A stretch of 64,000 nucleotides of DNA. Source: Flavobacterium cheongpyeongense (GTDB lineage Bacteria > Bacteroidota > Bacteroidia > Flavobacteriales > Flavobacteriaceae). Under the pieces are notes generated by a model. The model saw nothing but the letters and a program-made list of their open reading frames with translations. It searched no databases and was not told the DNA's origin. The position numbers and the translations under genes are program-made. Location: positions 1 to 64,000 of the forward strand of contig NZ_QJHK01000019.1 in the NCBI RefSeq assembly GCF_003202435.1. The letters run 5' to 3'. Below are positions 42,515-51,123 of this stretch, in pieces (the first letter of the stretch is position 1; each line of letters begins with the position of its first letter).

Positions 42515-43561
42515 CTATTTTAACAACTTCAATTCTTTAATCAAAACTGCATTTTCGTCTGGAATTCCAATCGTAAAACGCAGACAATTTTCACATAACG
42601 GCTGCGTAGTTCTGTTTCTGATCACGATTCCTTTTTCAATTAATTCGTCGTATCTTTTATTGGCATTATCTACTTTTACCAGCACAAAATTAGCCTCAGT
42701 AGGGTATACGTTTTGAACAAAACTAATATCGTTTAAAACTTTAAGCAATTCTTCTCTCTGTTCAATGATAGCAGCAATTTCCTGTTTTATTTTTTCACCG
42801 TCCTTCAATCGCTCAATCGCTCTTTGCTGCGTTAGTTCGTTTACGTTATAAGGCGGCTTGATTTTGTTTAAAACTGAAATCACGGCTTCAGAGGCATAAC
42901 AAATTCCCAAACGAATTCCGGCCAGACCATACGCTTTTGAAAGCGTTTGTGTAATCACCAGATTCGGATATTGCTCCATTTTTCCCAGCCAGCTTTCTTT
43001 GTCTGAAAAATCAATATAGGCTTCATCAATTACCACCAAACCCTTAAAGTTTTGAAGTAATTTCACCACACTTTCATCCGAAAAAGAATTTCCTGTTGGA
43101 TTGTTTGGTGAACATAAAAAGATAATCTTTGTATTCTCATCAACAGTATCTAAAATTTTCTCAACCTGTGGCTGAAAATCGGTTGAAAGTAAAACTTCTC
43201 TGTTTTCAACAGCGTTGATATTTGCCAAAACACCATACATTCCGTACGTTGGCGGTAAGGAAATAATATTATCCGTTTTCGGTTCGCAGAAAGCCCTGAA
43301 AAGTAAATCTAAAACCTCATCGCTTCCGTTTCCTAATAAAATCTGGCTTTGTTTTACGTTATTATTTTTAGCTAAAATTGCTTTAACCGAATTCTGCTGT
43401 GGGTCCGGATAGCGGTTTACCCCATTCTGAAAAGGATTTTCATTGGCATCCAGAAAAATCATTTCGGCAGTATCAAAATCTTCAAACTCATCACGCGCTG
43501 ATGAATAGGGTTTTAATGTTTTTACGTTTTCACGTGTTATGGTGTTTATATCGAATTCCAT
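42515..43561 (-). CDS. hisC: Histidinol-phosphate aminotransferase
   Basis: The 348-residue fold-type I PLP enzyme performs step 7. It starts with 'NVKTLKPYSSARDEF', the substrate-binding 'PY' region, and has 'LDANENP', 'LLGNGSDEVLDLL', 'CSPNNPTGN' (PLP ring), 'VIDEAYIDFS' (Asp-x-x-Tyr) and 'TLSKAYGLAGIRLG' with the Schiff-base Lys. Standard length. It lies between hisD and hisB. Confidence 0.97.
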   Translation of the reverse strand: MEFDINTITRENVKTLKPYSSARDEFEDFDTAEMIFLDANENPFQNGVNRYPDPQQNSVKAILAKNNNVKQSQILLGNGSDEVLDLLFRAFCEPKTDNIISLPPTYGMYGVLANINAVENREVLLSTDFQPQVEKILDTVDENTKIIFLCSPNNPTGNSFSDESVVKLLQNFKGLVVIDEAYIDFSDKESWLGKMEQYPNLVITQTLSKAYGLAGIRLGICYASEAVISVLNKIKPPYNVNELTQQRAIERLKDGEKIKQEIAAIIEQREELLKVLNDISFVQNVYPTEANFVLVKVDNANKRYDELIEKGIVIRNRTTQPLCENCLRFTIGIPDENAVLIKELKLLK

Positions 43562-43673
43562 TCTTTTATTTTTTAAGTAGAAGAAAGAATCAAGAAAAAA
43601 GAATATAGACTAAATCTAATCCTTAAATTCATTTATCTTACTTCTTGCCACTTTGTTCTATCTTCTTTATTCT
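43562..43673. repeat. his spacer hisD-hisC (imperfect palindrome)
   Basis: GAAGAAAGAATCAAG and AAAAAAGAATATAGA on the left pair with TTCTATCTTCTTTATTCTTT on the right of the 112-bp gap. Confidence 0.5.
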
Positions 43674-44957
43674 TTACTCTAAACTCTTCAATCTCAGTGT
43701 TACTGCATTTTTATGTGCCTGCAAACCTTCTGCCTCTGCCATAACTTCAATGGCGCGTCCAATATTTTGTATCCCTTTTTCTGATATTTTTTGAAAAGTC
43801 ATTGATTTCATAAAACTATCCAGATTTACACCACTATAATTTTTGGCGTAACCATTTGTAGGCAGCGTATGATTCGTTCCTGAAGCGTAGTCACCGGCAC
43901 TTTCGGGAGTATAATTTCCAATAAAAACAGAACCTGCATTTACAATTCCGTTACAATAAAAATCATCATATTCTGAGCAGATAATAAAGTGTTCCGGACC
44001 GTATTCATTGATAAGTTCCAAAGCAATTTTGTCATTTTCTACCAAAATCAATTTAGAGTTTTCAATTGCTTTTTTTACAATTTCTTTTCTTGGAAGCTCT
44101 TCCATCTGAATTTGTATTTCTCTTTCAACAGCATCAATCAGTTTTTTTGAAGTCGAAACCAAAATTACCTGACTGTCGGTTCCGTGCTCTGCCTGGGATA
44201 ATAAATCTGAAGCTACAAAGGCAGGGACAGCTGTATCATCTGCCACAACAAGCAACTCTGAAGGTCCCGCAGGCATATCTATTGCCACACCAAATTGTGT
44301 TGCCAACTGTTTTGCTACGGTTACAAACTGGTTTCCTGGTCCGAAAATTTTATATACCTTAGGAATAGATTGCGTTCCAAAGGTCATTCCCGCAATCGCC
44401 TGGATTCCGCCTACTTTTAATATTTTGGTTACACCGCATAAATTGGCAGCATATAATATCGCCGGATTTATTTTTCCGGTTTTGTCAGGAGGCGAGCATA
44501 AAACAATTTCTTTTGATCCGGCTATTTCAGCGGGAACAGCCAGCATCAAAACAGTAGAAAATAAAGGAGCAGTACCGCCCGGAATATACAAACCTATTTT
44601 TTGAATGGGTCTTTTTTCCTGCCAGCAGTTTACACCTTCAATGGTTTCAACAGAAATCCGTTCTGTTTTTTGTGCCGAATGAAAGTTGTAAATATTGCTT
44701 TTAGCCAACTGAATTGCCTCTTTTAATTCAGTTGAAATTGAATTGATTGCCTCTTCAATTTCTGCTGATGTCACTTCATAATTGTCTAAAACAATGCCGT
44801 CAAAGATCGATGTGTATTTTGCAACCGCTTCATCTCCTTTTTTCTGTACTTCCTTAAAAATTTCTTTAACCGTAACTTCGATATCATCGATGGTTTTTGT
44901 TGGTCTTTTTAATATTTGAGACCAGGTATCTGGTTTTGGATTATTTATTTTATTCAT
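43674..44957 (-). CDS. hisD: Histidinol dehydrogenase
   Basis: The 427-residue zinc enzyme carries out the last two oxidations, from histidinol to histidine. Motifs: 'GLYIPGGTAPLFSTVLMLAVPA', 'GIQAIAGMTFGTQSIP', 'IFGPGNQFVTVAKQ', 'DMPAGPSELLVVADD', 'LLSQAEHGTDSQVILV' (zinc-ligand Gln and His) and 'GPEHFIICS'. It follows hisG after 102 bp that contain repeated AAGCTTTA units and their complement. Confidence 0.97.
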   Translation of the reverse strand: MNKINNPKPDTWSQILKRPTKTIDDIEVTVKEIFKEVQKKGDEAVAKYTSIFDGIVLDNYEVTSAEIEEAINSISTELKEAIQLAKSNIYNFHSAQKTERISVETIEGVNCWQEKRPIQKIGLYIPGGTAPLFSTVLMLAVPAEIAGSKEIVLCSPPDKTGKINPAILYAANLCGVTKILKVGGIQAIAGMTFGTQSIPKVYKIFGPGNQFVTVAKQLATQFGVAIDMPAGPSELLVVADDTAVPAFVASDLLSQAEHGTDSQVILVSTSKKLIDAVEREIQIQMEELPRKEIVKKAIENSKLILVENDKIALELINEYGPEHFIICSEYDDFYCNGIVNAGSVFIGNYTPESAGDYASGTNHTLPTNGYAKNYSGVNLDSFMKSMTFQKISEKGIQNIGRAIEVMAEAEGLQAHKNAVTLRLKSLE

Positions 44958-45059
44958 TTTTTTTATGCTTTAAGCTTTAAGCTTTAGGCTATAAGCTTTA
45001 TTAACTTTGTTTTTTTTGGTTTAAAGCATATTGCCTAAAACCTAAAGCGGGGCAAATCC
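44958..45059. repeat. his spacer hisG-hisD (imperfect palindrome)
   Basis: Three GCTTTAAGCTTTA-type units on the left are matched by TTTAAAGCATATTGCC and CCTAAAGC on the right of the 102-bp gap. Confidence 0.5.
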
Positions 45060-45917
45060 TTAAAGAACCATTTTTTCAATTGGGCAAACTAAAATCCCTT
45101 CAGCTCCTGCTTCTTTCAACTGATCGATTACGTCCCAAAAAGTATCTTTATCAATAACTGAATGTACGCTGCTCCATCCTTCCTGAGCCAAAGGCAAAAC
45201 GGTAAGGCTTCGCAAAACAGGTAAAATTTTCCCAATTTCTTCAATTTTTTCGTTTGGCACATTCATCAGTATATATTTTGAATTACGTGCTCTTAAAACA
45301 GACTGGATTCTAAATTTTAAGGTATCGATGTGTTTTTGAATTTCCGGGGAAACTTTTGGAGAAACTGCTAAAACTGCTTCGCTCTTTAAAATTACCTCAA
45401 CTTCTTTCAAATTGTTTTTGAACAAAGTGCTTCCGCTGGAAACGATATCGACAATTGCATCAGCAAGGCCAATATTAGGCGCAATTTCTACAGATCCTGA
45501 AATCTGGTGGATATCAACCGTTAAACCAAATGAACCAAAATATTCGTTTACCGTATTGGGATAAGAAGTCGCAACACGCAAACCTGCCAAATCCTGAATC
45601 GAATTGTATTCAAAAGTTTTAGGAACTGCTACTGAAACTTTACATTTTGAGAATCCCAATTTTTGAACCACTTCAATATCTTTTCCTTTTTCTACCAAAA
45701 GATTATCACCAACGATTGCTAAATCAACCACTCCGTCAATTAAATACTGAGGAATATCCGAATTTCTTAAATATAAAACTTCAAGAGGAAAGTTTGACGC
45801 TTCGGCTTTTAACTGATCGATTCCGTTGTTGATCGAAATACCGCAGTCTTTAAGGATCTGAATGCTGTCTTCGTTTAAACGACCTGATTTTTGAATTGCA
45901 ATTTTTAAAGTACTCAT
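45060..45917 (-). CDS. hisG: ATP phosphoribosyltransferase (long, HisG-L form)
   Basis: The 285-residue enzyme catalyses the first, committed step. It starts 'LKIAIQKSGRLNEDSIQIL' and has 'DLAIVGDNLL', 'LRVATSYPNTVNEYF' and 'ADAIVDIVSSGSTL' (the PRPP-binding loop region). The extra C-terminal domain of about 75 residues ('VLPLAQEGWSSVHSVI') marks the long form, which binds histidine for feedback inhibition and does not need HisZ. It is the first structural gene, preceded by a leader peptide and an attenuator. Confidence 0.97.
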   Translation of the reverse strand: MSTLKIAIQKSGRLNEDSIQILKDCGISINNGIDQLKAEASNFPLEVLYLRNSDIPQYLIDGVVDLAIVGDNLLVEKGKDIEVVQKLGFSKCKVSVAVPKTFEYNSIQDLAGLRVATSYPNTVNEYFGSFGLTVDIHQISGSVEIAPNIGLADAIVDIVSSGSTLFKNNLKEVEVILKSEAVLAVSPKVSPEIQKHIDTLKFRIQSVLRARNSKYILMNVPNEKIEEIGKILPVLRSLTVLPLAQEGWSSVHSVIDKDTFWDVIDQLKEAGAEGILVCPIEKMVL

Positions 45918-45942
45918 TTTTTCTTTTTTTGTTTAGTTAATA

Positions 45943-45992
45943 GTTTGAGTACAAAGAATAGGTAATAAAAAACCCGTTTGATGTACTCAAAC
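45943..45992 (-). promoter_or_regulatory. Alternative pairing across the his attenuator
   Basis: GTTTGAGTACA (45943-45953) is the exact complement of TGTACTCAAAC (45982-45992), which forms part of one arm and the loop of the attenuator. In the RNA the segment between the attenuator and hisG can therefore pair with the attenuator arm, giving an 11-bp competing structure. Confidence 0.45.
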
Positions 45993-45999
45993 GGGTTTT
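45966..45999 (-). terminator. his operon attenuator
   Basis: A perfect 13-bp stem (45969-45981 with 45987-45999) has a 5-base loop and, on the minus strand, ends in TTTTTTATT. It lies between the His-rich leader peptide and hisG, the position of a classical amino-acid attenuator. Confidence 0.85.
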
Positions 46000-46025
46000 A
46001 AAATATGATGATTTACATCCATACA

Positions 46026-46085
46026 TTAACACATCGCCTGAGAGCAATTATGAAAATGATGATGATGTAATTGATTTGTAAACAT
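46026..46085 (-). CDS. hisL: His-rich leader peptide of the his operon
   Basis: A 19-codon ORF, MFTNQLHHHHFHNCSQAMC, holds four consecutive His codons and a fifth one codon later. It begins 28-30 nt after the predicted transcription start and ends 27 bp before the attenuator stem. By analogy with the enterobacterial HisL leader, ribosome stalling at the His codons when charged tRNA-His is scarce would prevent the terminator from forming. The peptide sequence itself is not homologous to the E. coli leader. Confidence 0.85.
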   Translation of the reverse strand: MFTNQLHHHHFHNCSQAMC

Positions 46086-46119
46086 TTTTGGTTTGTTTTT
46101 TTATTCTTTGATTCGGTTG

Positions 46120-46151
46120 CAAATATACAGGTTAATTTTATAAAAAAACAA
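46120..46151 (-). promoter_or_regulatory. his operon promoter
   Basis: On the minus strand, TTG (46151-46149) is followed after 21 bp by TATATTTG (46127-46120), an exact match to the Flavobacterium promoter form TTG-N17-23-TAnnTTTG. The predicted start near 46114 gives a transcript that opens with the leader peptide. Confidence 0.7.
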
Positions 46152-46331
46152 TTTTTAATTTAACTTAACGGTGGTTTATTGTTAAAAAAAATACAGAATC
46201 TATTTCAATACCTTTTTATAATTGTAACCCGTTGACGGAAATTAGTTTTTAATGATAATACTTCGTCAGTTGGAGTAATTTCGATAGACAATTGTATTGG
46301 GAACAGAAAAAATTTCATAGAAAATAATTCC

Positions 46332-46372
46332 CGATACTTTTTTTTGTTGCTTTTGTCTGCGCAAAAAACACT
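46332..46372 (+). repeat. Short dispersed repeat (CGATAC...CAAAAAACACT), copy 2
   Basis: CGATACTTTTTTTTGTT and CAAAAAACACT flank a 13-base variable centre. The same flanks with a different centre are at 16000-16039. It lies just beyond the 3' end of the histidine-kinase gene, in a 293-base gap otherwise without visible content. Confidence 0.5.
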
Positions 46373-46394
46373 GAACTGATGTTTTTGAATAATT

Positions 46395-47807
46395 CTAACT
46401 AACGGGTAATTCTAATATGTTTGTTTCCTCGTTAAATTCTAAAATTACTGTGGTTCCTACATTCATTTTGCTTTCTATGTGAAATTGAATATCCAGCAAT
46501 TCTGTAAAACGTTTGACGATAGACAATCCTAATCCTGTTCCTTTAATTTCAGGATGTCCGGCAGAGTTTGACCTGAAAAAAGGATTAAAAATAGCTTCTA
46601 AATCACTTTTTTTAATTCCGATTCCGTTGTCTGTAATTTTACAGATTATTTTATTGTTTTGTTTAGAAAGAAAAACGGATACCTCACCTCTGTTATTTGT
46701 ATACTTAACTGCATTCGAAATAATATTCCTAAAAATAGTTACGACCAGATAATTATCAGACTTGATAAAATAATCTTCTTCAGCTTCAAATTTTATTTTG
46801 ATATTTTTACTATTTATGTTTTGTGATTTCAAAGTAATTACATCCAAAATTACTGCATTCAGATAAACCGATTCCGGCAAAATATTTTGTCTCTGATTCT
46901 CAAAGCGTGCCAGCATCAGAAGCTCGTCTACCAATATATTTAAGTGGTCTACTTCGTTAATGCAGTAATTTATTTTATCTTCATATTCCTTATTGTCCCG
47001 GGGTTTTCGAATCAAAACTTCGAGAGTGCCTTTAATGACTGTTAAAGGTGTTCTGAGTTCATGTGATGCATCAGAGGTAAATTGTTTTTCACGTTCAATG
47101 GCATCTTCAATACGGTTTAATAAATTGTTTATATTTTCGGATAATGTATACAGTTCATCATGTGTTCTGGGCAACGGAATCCTGTTTTTTAAATTATCTT
47201 TTGTAATACTCTTCGAAGTGTTTATAATGGCATTTATTGGTTTTATGCTTCGTCCTGCAAAAAAACGGGCAATAAAAAACAATAATAACAGAATGACCGG
47301 AAAAGACAGCATCATAATATTAAATAAACTGTCGAGTACTAATCTGGAATCTTTTAATGGCATTGCTATTATCAAATAGCCTATCTTTTTTGCTTTTACC
47401 TGAAGCGGAACCTGAATCTGTCTAATAGTATTATGTCTGATTTTGGTGTCAAAGAGTTCAAAATTAGGCACAGTCTTATCAAACATCAGGACTTCATTTT
47501 TAAGATTGGGTGATTTTTCAACTATTTTTTTGTTTACATCCAAAAACTCAACAAATACAGGATTAATATCTACTGTATTATGTTCGCGCTCTTCCCATTC
47601 TTCTTCATTAACCAGGATTATAACATTGTCTATAATCCTGATTTGCTTGCGAAGATTTTGAATTTCTACTTTAATATCATTATCAATATGACTATAAACA
47701 GCATGCTTTACTATGGAATAGAGTGTGAAAAAAACTACCAGAATCAACAAACCGGTTGTTATGATATAGTTTAAGGCAATTCTGTTTTTAAAGGAAAGCT
47801 GTTTCAT
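46395..47807 (-). CDS. Sensor histidine kinase
   Basis: The 470-residue membrane kinase has a first TM helix at about 10-33, an extracytoplasmic sensor region at about 35-160, a second TM at about 162-182, a HAMP linker ('SIKPINAIINTSKSI'), then a HisKA domain with 'FTSDASHELRTPLTVIKG' (His249) and a HATPase domain with 'NIISNAVKYTNNRG' (N box), 'ITDNGIGIKKSD' and 'KGTGLGLSIVKRF' (G boxes). All catalytic parts are intact. It is 3 bp downstream of its response regulator, with which it forms a two-component system. The signal is unknown. Confidence 0.95.
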   Translation of the reverse strand: MKQLSFKNRIALNYIITTGLLILVVFFTLYSIVKHAVYSHIDNDIKVEIQNLRKQIRIIDNVIILVNEEEWEEREHNTVDINPVFVEFLDVNKKIVEKSPNLKNEVLMFDKTVPNFELFDTKIRHNTIRQIQVPLQVKAKKIGYLIIAMPLKDSRLVLDSLFNIMMLSFPVILLLLFFIARFFAGRSIKPINAIINTSKSITKDNLKNRIPLPRTHDELYTLSENINNLLNRIEDAIEREKQFTSDASHELRTPLTVIKGTLEVLIRKPRDNKEYEDKINYCINEVDHLNILVDELLMLARFENQRQNILPESVYLNAVILDVITLKSQNINSKNIKIKFEAEEDYFIKSDNYLVVTIFRNIISNAVKYTNNRGEVSVFLSKQNNKIICKITDNGIGIKKSDLEAIFNPFFRSNSAGHPEIKGTGLGLSIVKRFTELLDIQFHIESKMNVGTTVILEFNEETNILELPVS

Positions 47808-47810
47808 TTT

Positions 47811-48473
47811 TTAGTCATTGGCAATGTAACCCACGCCTCGTATTGTTTTTATGTAGTCTTCTTCGATTTTTAAATTAAGTTTTTTTCTGATAGCATTTAT
47901 GAAAACATCAATAACACCTGAATCGTACTCAAAATTGATCTCCCAGACATCTTTTAAAATCTGGTTTCGTGTGCATACTTTTCCTTTATTACTGATTAAA
48001 TAATGCAACAATTCAAATTCTCTTTGTGTTAGTGAAATTTGTTCATCATTTTTTAATACAATATATTTCGATAAATCAATTTTTATAGTTCCTAATGTTA
48101 GAATCTCAGATTCCTTTTGATACCTGAAATGAACTTTAATACGTTCTACCAATTCTTCAAAACTGAAAGGTTTCTTGATATAATCATTTGCCCCCGCTTT
48201 TAAACCTTCTATTGTTTCCTGAACGGTATCTTTGGCTGTGAGAAAAATAATTGGAGTCGTACGGTTTTTAATCCTGATTGCTTTGCATAGATCCAGACCA
48301 TTGATCTTAGGCAGCATCCAGTCTAACAAAATCAAATCAAACTGTTGTTCCTGAGTCAGTTCAAATCCTTTTAAGCCATCATCTGCTGTTGTTATCTGGT
48401 ATCCTTCTTCTTGTAAGCCCTGCTTAAGGAACTGAACGATGCCTAACTCGTCTTCTACTATTAAAATATGCAT
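47811..48473 (-). CDS. OmpR/PhoB-type response regulator
   Basis: The 220-residue regulator has a receiver domain (about 1-115) with the acidic pair in 'IVEDE', the phospho-acceptor Asp51 in 'LILLDWMLPK', Thr in 'IIFLTAKD' and Lys in 'DYIKKPFSFEEL'. The C-terminal winged helix (about 130-220) carries 'LTQREFELLHYLISNKG' and 'RNQILKDVW'. It is first in a two-gene operon with the histidine kinase and is divergent from the LTA-synthase-like gene, a possible target. Confidence 0.95.
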   Translation of the reverse strand: MHILIVEDELGIVQFLKQGLQEEGYQITTADDGLKGFELTQEQQFDLILLDWMLPKINGLDLCKAIRIKNRTTPIIFLTAKDTVQETIEGLKAGANDYIKKPFSFEELVERIKVHFRYQKESEILTLGTIKIDLSKYIVLKNDEQISLTQREFELLHYLISNKGKVCTRNQILKDVWEINFEYDSGVIDVFINAIRKKLNLKIEEDYIKTIRGVGYIAND

Positions 48474-48685
48474 TCGGGATTATTTATTTAAAATAAAATT
48501 TATAAAATTACTTACAAATTGTGTACGGCAAAGATAGTTTTTTTGTATTTTTAAAATACTTTAAACCATCAAAATAGAAAAATTGTTATCGTCTTAAGTA
48601 AATTTTAAGCCTACATTAAGTAAGGTAATGGTTATTATTAATTCAAGGTTAATTAATCAGAATTAATTTTGTAAAAAAAAACTTT

Positions 48686-50779
48686 ATGGCATTTTACAAA
48701 AAACTTTCGCCCTTTTACAATCTTGCTTTATTCTATTTTATTATTAGTTTCCTGTTGCGGATTGTTTTGTTTTTTCATCCAATCACACAAAGTTCATTCA
48801 ACTTTATCGAAAGTCTTAAAATCTTTAGTCTGGGTTTAATTGCAGATTGTTTTGTATTTACAATTGCCGGTTTGTTTTTATGGCTTTATTTAATTTTTAT
48901 CTCAGATACCAAATACAGCAAACCTTATGGTTATATTATCCTTGGCGTTTTTATCATCCTGTTTTTGTATGTAGCGTCCGGAAAAAGCATTTTTGATGAA
49001 TATGGTGGAGCTTTGCCAAAAATTGTCCTGATTTTCATTGGGATAAAAACAATTTTATTTGCACTTTTTTTATTTCTTCCAAAAAAAAGGAGTAAAATCA
49101 GGTTTTGGTTATTTGCCTTTGTGATTTTTTTGTATGTTTTATTGATTCTTCAAAATGCGATAAGCGAATATTTCTTTTGGAATGAATTTGGTGTAAAGTA
49201 CAATTTTATTGCTGTAAACTATTTAATCTATACCAATGAAGTTATAGGAAACATTATGCAGTCTTATCCTGTTGTTCCAATATTTTCAGGCTTATTTTTG
49301 ATAACGGGAATTGTTACTTATTTTATTCTGAAAAAGTCAAGAATTTATATCGATAAGATTCCGACCTTCAGTCAGAAAATAAAAATTTCGGTGCTTTACA
49401 TCTTTTTGTCTATAATTTCTTTAACAGCCATTCCAATATTGGCAAAAACTGAAAACTCTAAAAATATTTTTGTCAATGAACTTCAGTCTAACGGCTTATA
49501 TAAATTTTATTTAGCTTTTAAGAATAGTGACTTAGACTATTTTAAATTTTATAAAACACTACCCACCAAAGAAGCTTTTGCCATTTTAGAAAAGCAATTT
49601 ACGACTATTTCAGGACAAAAAACTAATCGTAAAATTACAAGTGATTCTCTGGAAAACCATAAAAATGTAGTGCTGATTACTATTGAAAGTTATAGTGCTG
49701 AGTTTATGAAAATGTATGGGAACGATAAAAATATTACGCCTTTTCTGGATAGCCTGGCTCAAAAAAGTCTTCAGTTTACCAATTTGTATGCCGCTGGAAA
49801 CCGAACTGTCCGTGGTCTCGAAGCTGTGACGTTGTGCCTGCCTCCAACTGCCGGTGAGAGCGTTGTAAAACGGGTAGACAATAAAAATAAATTTTCAACG
49901 GGAAATATTTTTAAACATAAAGGCTACAACGTAAAATTTATGTACGGTGGTGATGCTTTTTTTGATAATATGAAGGATTTTTATTCCGGAAATGGATATA
50001 CGATCGTTGACAAATCAAGCTTGAGTTCAGAAGAAATTACGTTTTCGAATGTTTGGGGAGTTTGCGATGAGGATATGTATAATAAAGCCATAAAGGTTAT
50101 GAACACTGAGGCGAAAGAAAACAAACCTTTCTTTAATCATATTATGACAGTCAGCAATCACAGACCATTTACATATCCTGAGAACAAAATTGATATTCCG
50201 GCAGATTGCAAATCGAGAGATGGTGGTGTGAAATATACCGATTATGCTTTAAGAAAATTCTTTGCAATGGCCAGTAAACAACCGTGGTTTAAAAATACCG
50301 TTTTTGTTATAGTTGCAGATCATTGTGCTTCGAGTGCCGGAAAAACAGAGCTTCCGTTAGACAAATACCGAATTCCGGCTTTTATTTACAGTCCGGGAAT
50401 TAAGGCTGAAAAATACAATCAGCTGATGTCTCAAATTGATTTGATGCCTACGCTTTTTGGTTTATTACATTTTGACTATGAAAGTAAATTTTACGGTCAG
50501 GATGTTTTTAAATCTGATTATAAGCCCAGGGCCTTTATCGCTACTTATCAGGATTTAGGAATGATCCGGGATAATGTCCTGACCATTTTATCGCCAAAAC
50601 AGCAGGTAAAACAATATCAGCTAAATGTTATTCCTGAAAAGGGAGTTGCCCCGGAATACCAAATCCATTATGAGGAAAAAGCTTTGAAAAAGGAAAGGAC
50701 TGATTTGGTAAATGAAACCATTTCGTTTTATCAGACTGCTTCTGATATATTGAAACGAAAAGCCTATCAAAAATTATAA
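48686..50779 (+). CDS. LTA-synthase/sulfatase-family membrane phosphoglycerol or phosphoethanolamine transferase
   Basis: The 697-residue protein has five membrane helices in the first 250 residues and a periplasmic alkaline-phosphatase-like domain (about 320-640). Motifs: 'VVLITIESYSAEFMKM' (metal Glu), 'AAGNRTVRGLEA' with nucleophile Thr374, 'NHIMTVSNHRPFTYP' and 'FVIVADHCASSAG' (metal Asp-His). The family transfers head groups from phospholipids to envelope polymers; as this is a Gram-negative, the acceptor is unlikely to be true lipoteichoic acid. It is divergent from a two-component system 212 bp away. Confidence 0.88.
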   Translation: MAFYKKLSPFYNLALFYFIISFLLRIVLFFHPITQSSFNFIESLKIFSLGLIADCFVFTIAGLFLWLYLIFISDTKYSKPYGYIILGVFIILFLYVASGKSIFDEYGGALPKIVLIFIGIKTILFALFLFLPKKRSKIRFWLFAFVIFLYVLLILQNAISEYFFWNEFGVKYNFIAVNYLIYTNEVIGNIMQSYPVVPIFSGLFLITGIVTYFILKKSRIYIDKIPTFSQKIKISVLYIFLSIISLTAIPILAKTENSKNIFVNELQSNGLYKFYLAFKNSDLDYFKFYKTLPTKEAFAILEKQFTTISGQKTNRKITSDSLENHKNVVLITIESYSAEFMKMYGNDKNITPFLDSLAQKSLQFTNLYAAGNRTVRGLEAVTLCLPPTAGESVVKRVDNKNKFSTGNIFKHKGYNVKFMYGGDAFFDNMKDFYSGNGYTIVDKSSLSSEEITFSNVWGVCDEDMYNKAIKVMNTEAKENKPFFNHIMTVSNHRPFTYPENKIDIPADCKSRDGGVKYTDYALRKFFAMASKQPWFKNTVFVIVADHCASSAGKTELPLDKYRIPAFIYSPGIKAEKYNQLMSQIDLMPTLFGLLHFDYESKFYGQDVFKSDYKPRAFIATYQDLGMIRDNVLTILSPKQQVKQYQLNVIPEKGVAPEYQIHYEEKALKKERTDLVNETISFYQTASDILKRKAYQKL

Positions 50780-50808
50780 AAACTAACTTACCTTATAAAA
50801 CCTAGTTG

Positions 50809-50880
50809 CTGGCCCTGATTCATCCTTTTTCCTGCTGCTGACAGCAGGAAACGATAAAGCGGACAGCTTGAGATTGCTTT
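50809..50880 (+). repeat. Dispersed intergenic hairpin repeat, copy 2
   Basis: It has the same flanks as copies 1 and 3 (GGCCCTGAT, ATCCTTTT, GATAAAGCGGACAGC, GATTGCTT), but the stem is TTTCCTGCTG with CAGCAGGAAA. It lies right after the LTA-synthase-like gene and may act as its terminator. Confidence 0.65.
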
Positions 50881-51063
50881 GTTGTTTATACCATTTACAC
50901 ATATAAAATAGTCCGATCTACTCGTTCTTTTTTTATAAATCATTCCATAACTAAAGAATACATAAATGGTATTATTTTGGGCAGAATCACTTTTTATTTA
51001 TTGCTGATAAAACCCAATAAAAAATATTGAAATTCCCTGAACACCGAATCTTAATTAAATACG
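50881..51063. other. Intergenic region after the dispersed repeat
   Basis: AT-rich sequence between convergent genes. No ORF, promoter or further repeat is evident. Confidence 0.45.
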
Positions 51064-51098
51064 AAAGCCTGTAACATAGTACTTTATTTACAGGCTTT
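51064..51098. terminator. Hairpin terminator of the S1/P1-like gene
   Basis: AAAGCCTGTAA (51064-51074) pairs perfectly with 51088-51098. It lies 26 bp past the 3' end of the minus-strand hydrolase gene and could serve both convergent transcripts. Confidence 0.6.
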
Positions 51099-51123
51099 TG
51101 TGTTATTGCATTATGCTAAATAC

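Noticed and set aside
38760..45059. his spacers as a CRISPR array or tRNA genes
   Set aside because: The repeats are not identical units with unique spacers, and no cloverleaf or CCA-type end is visible.
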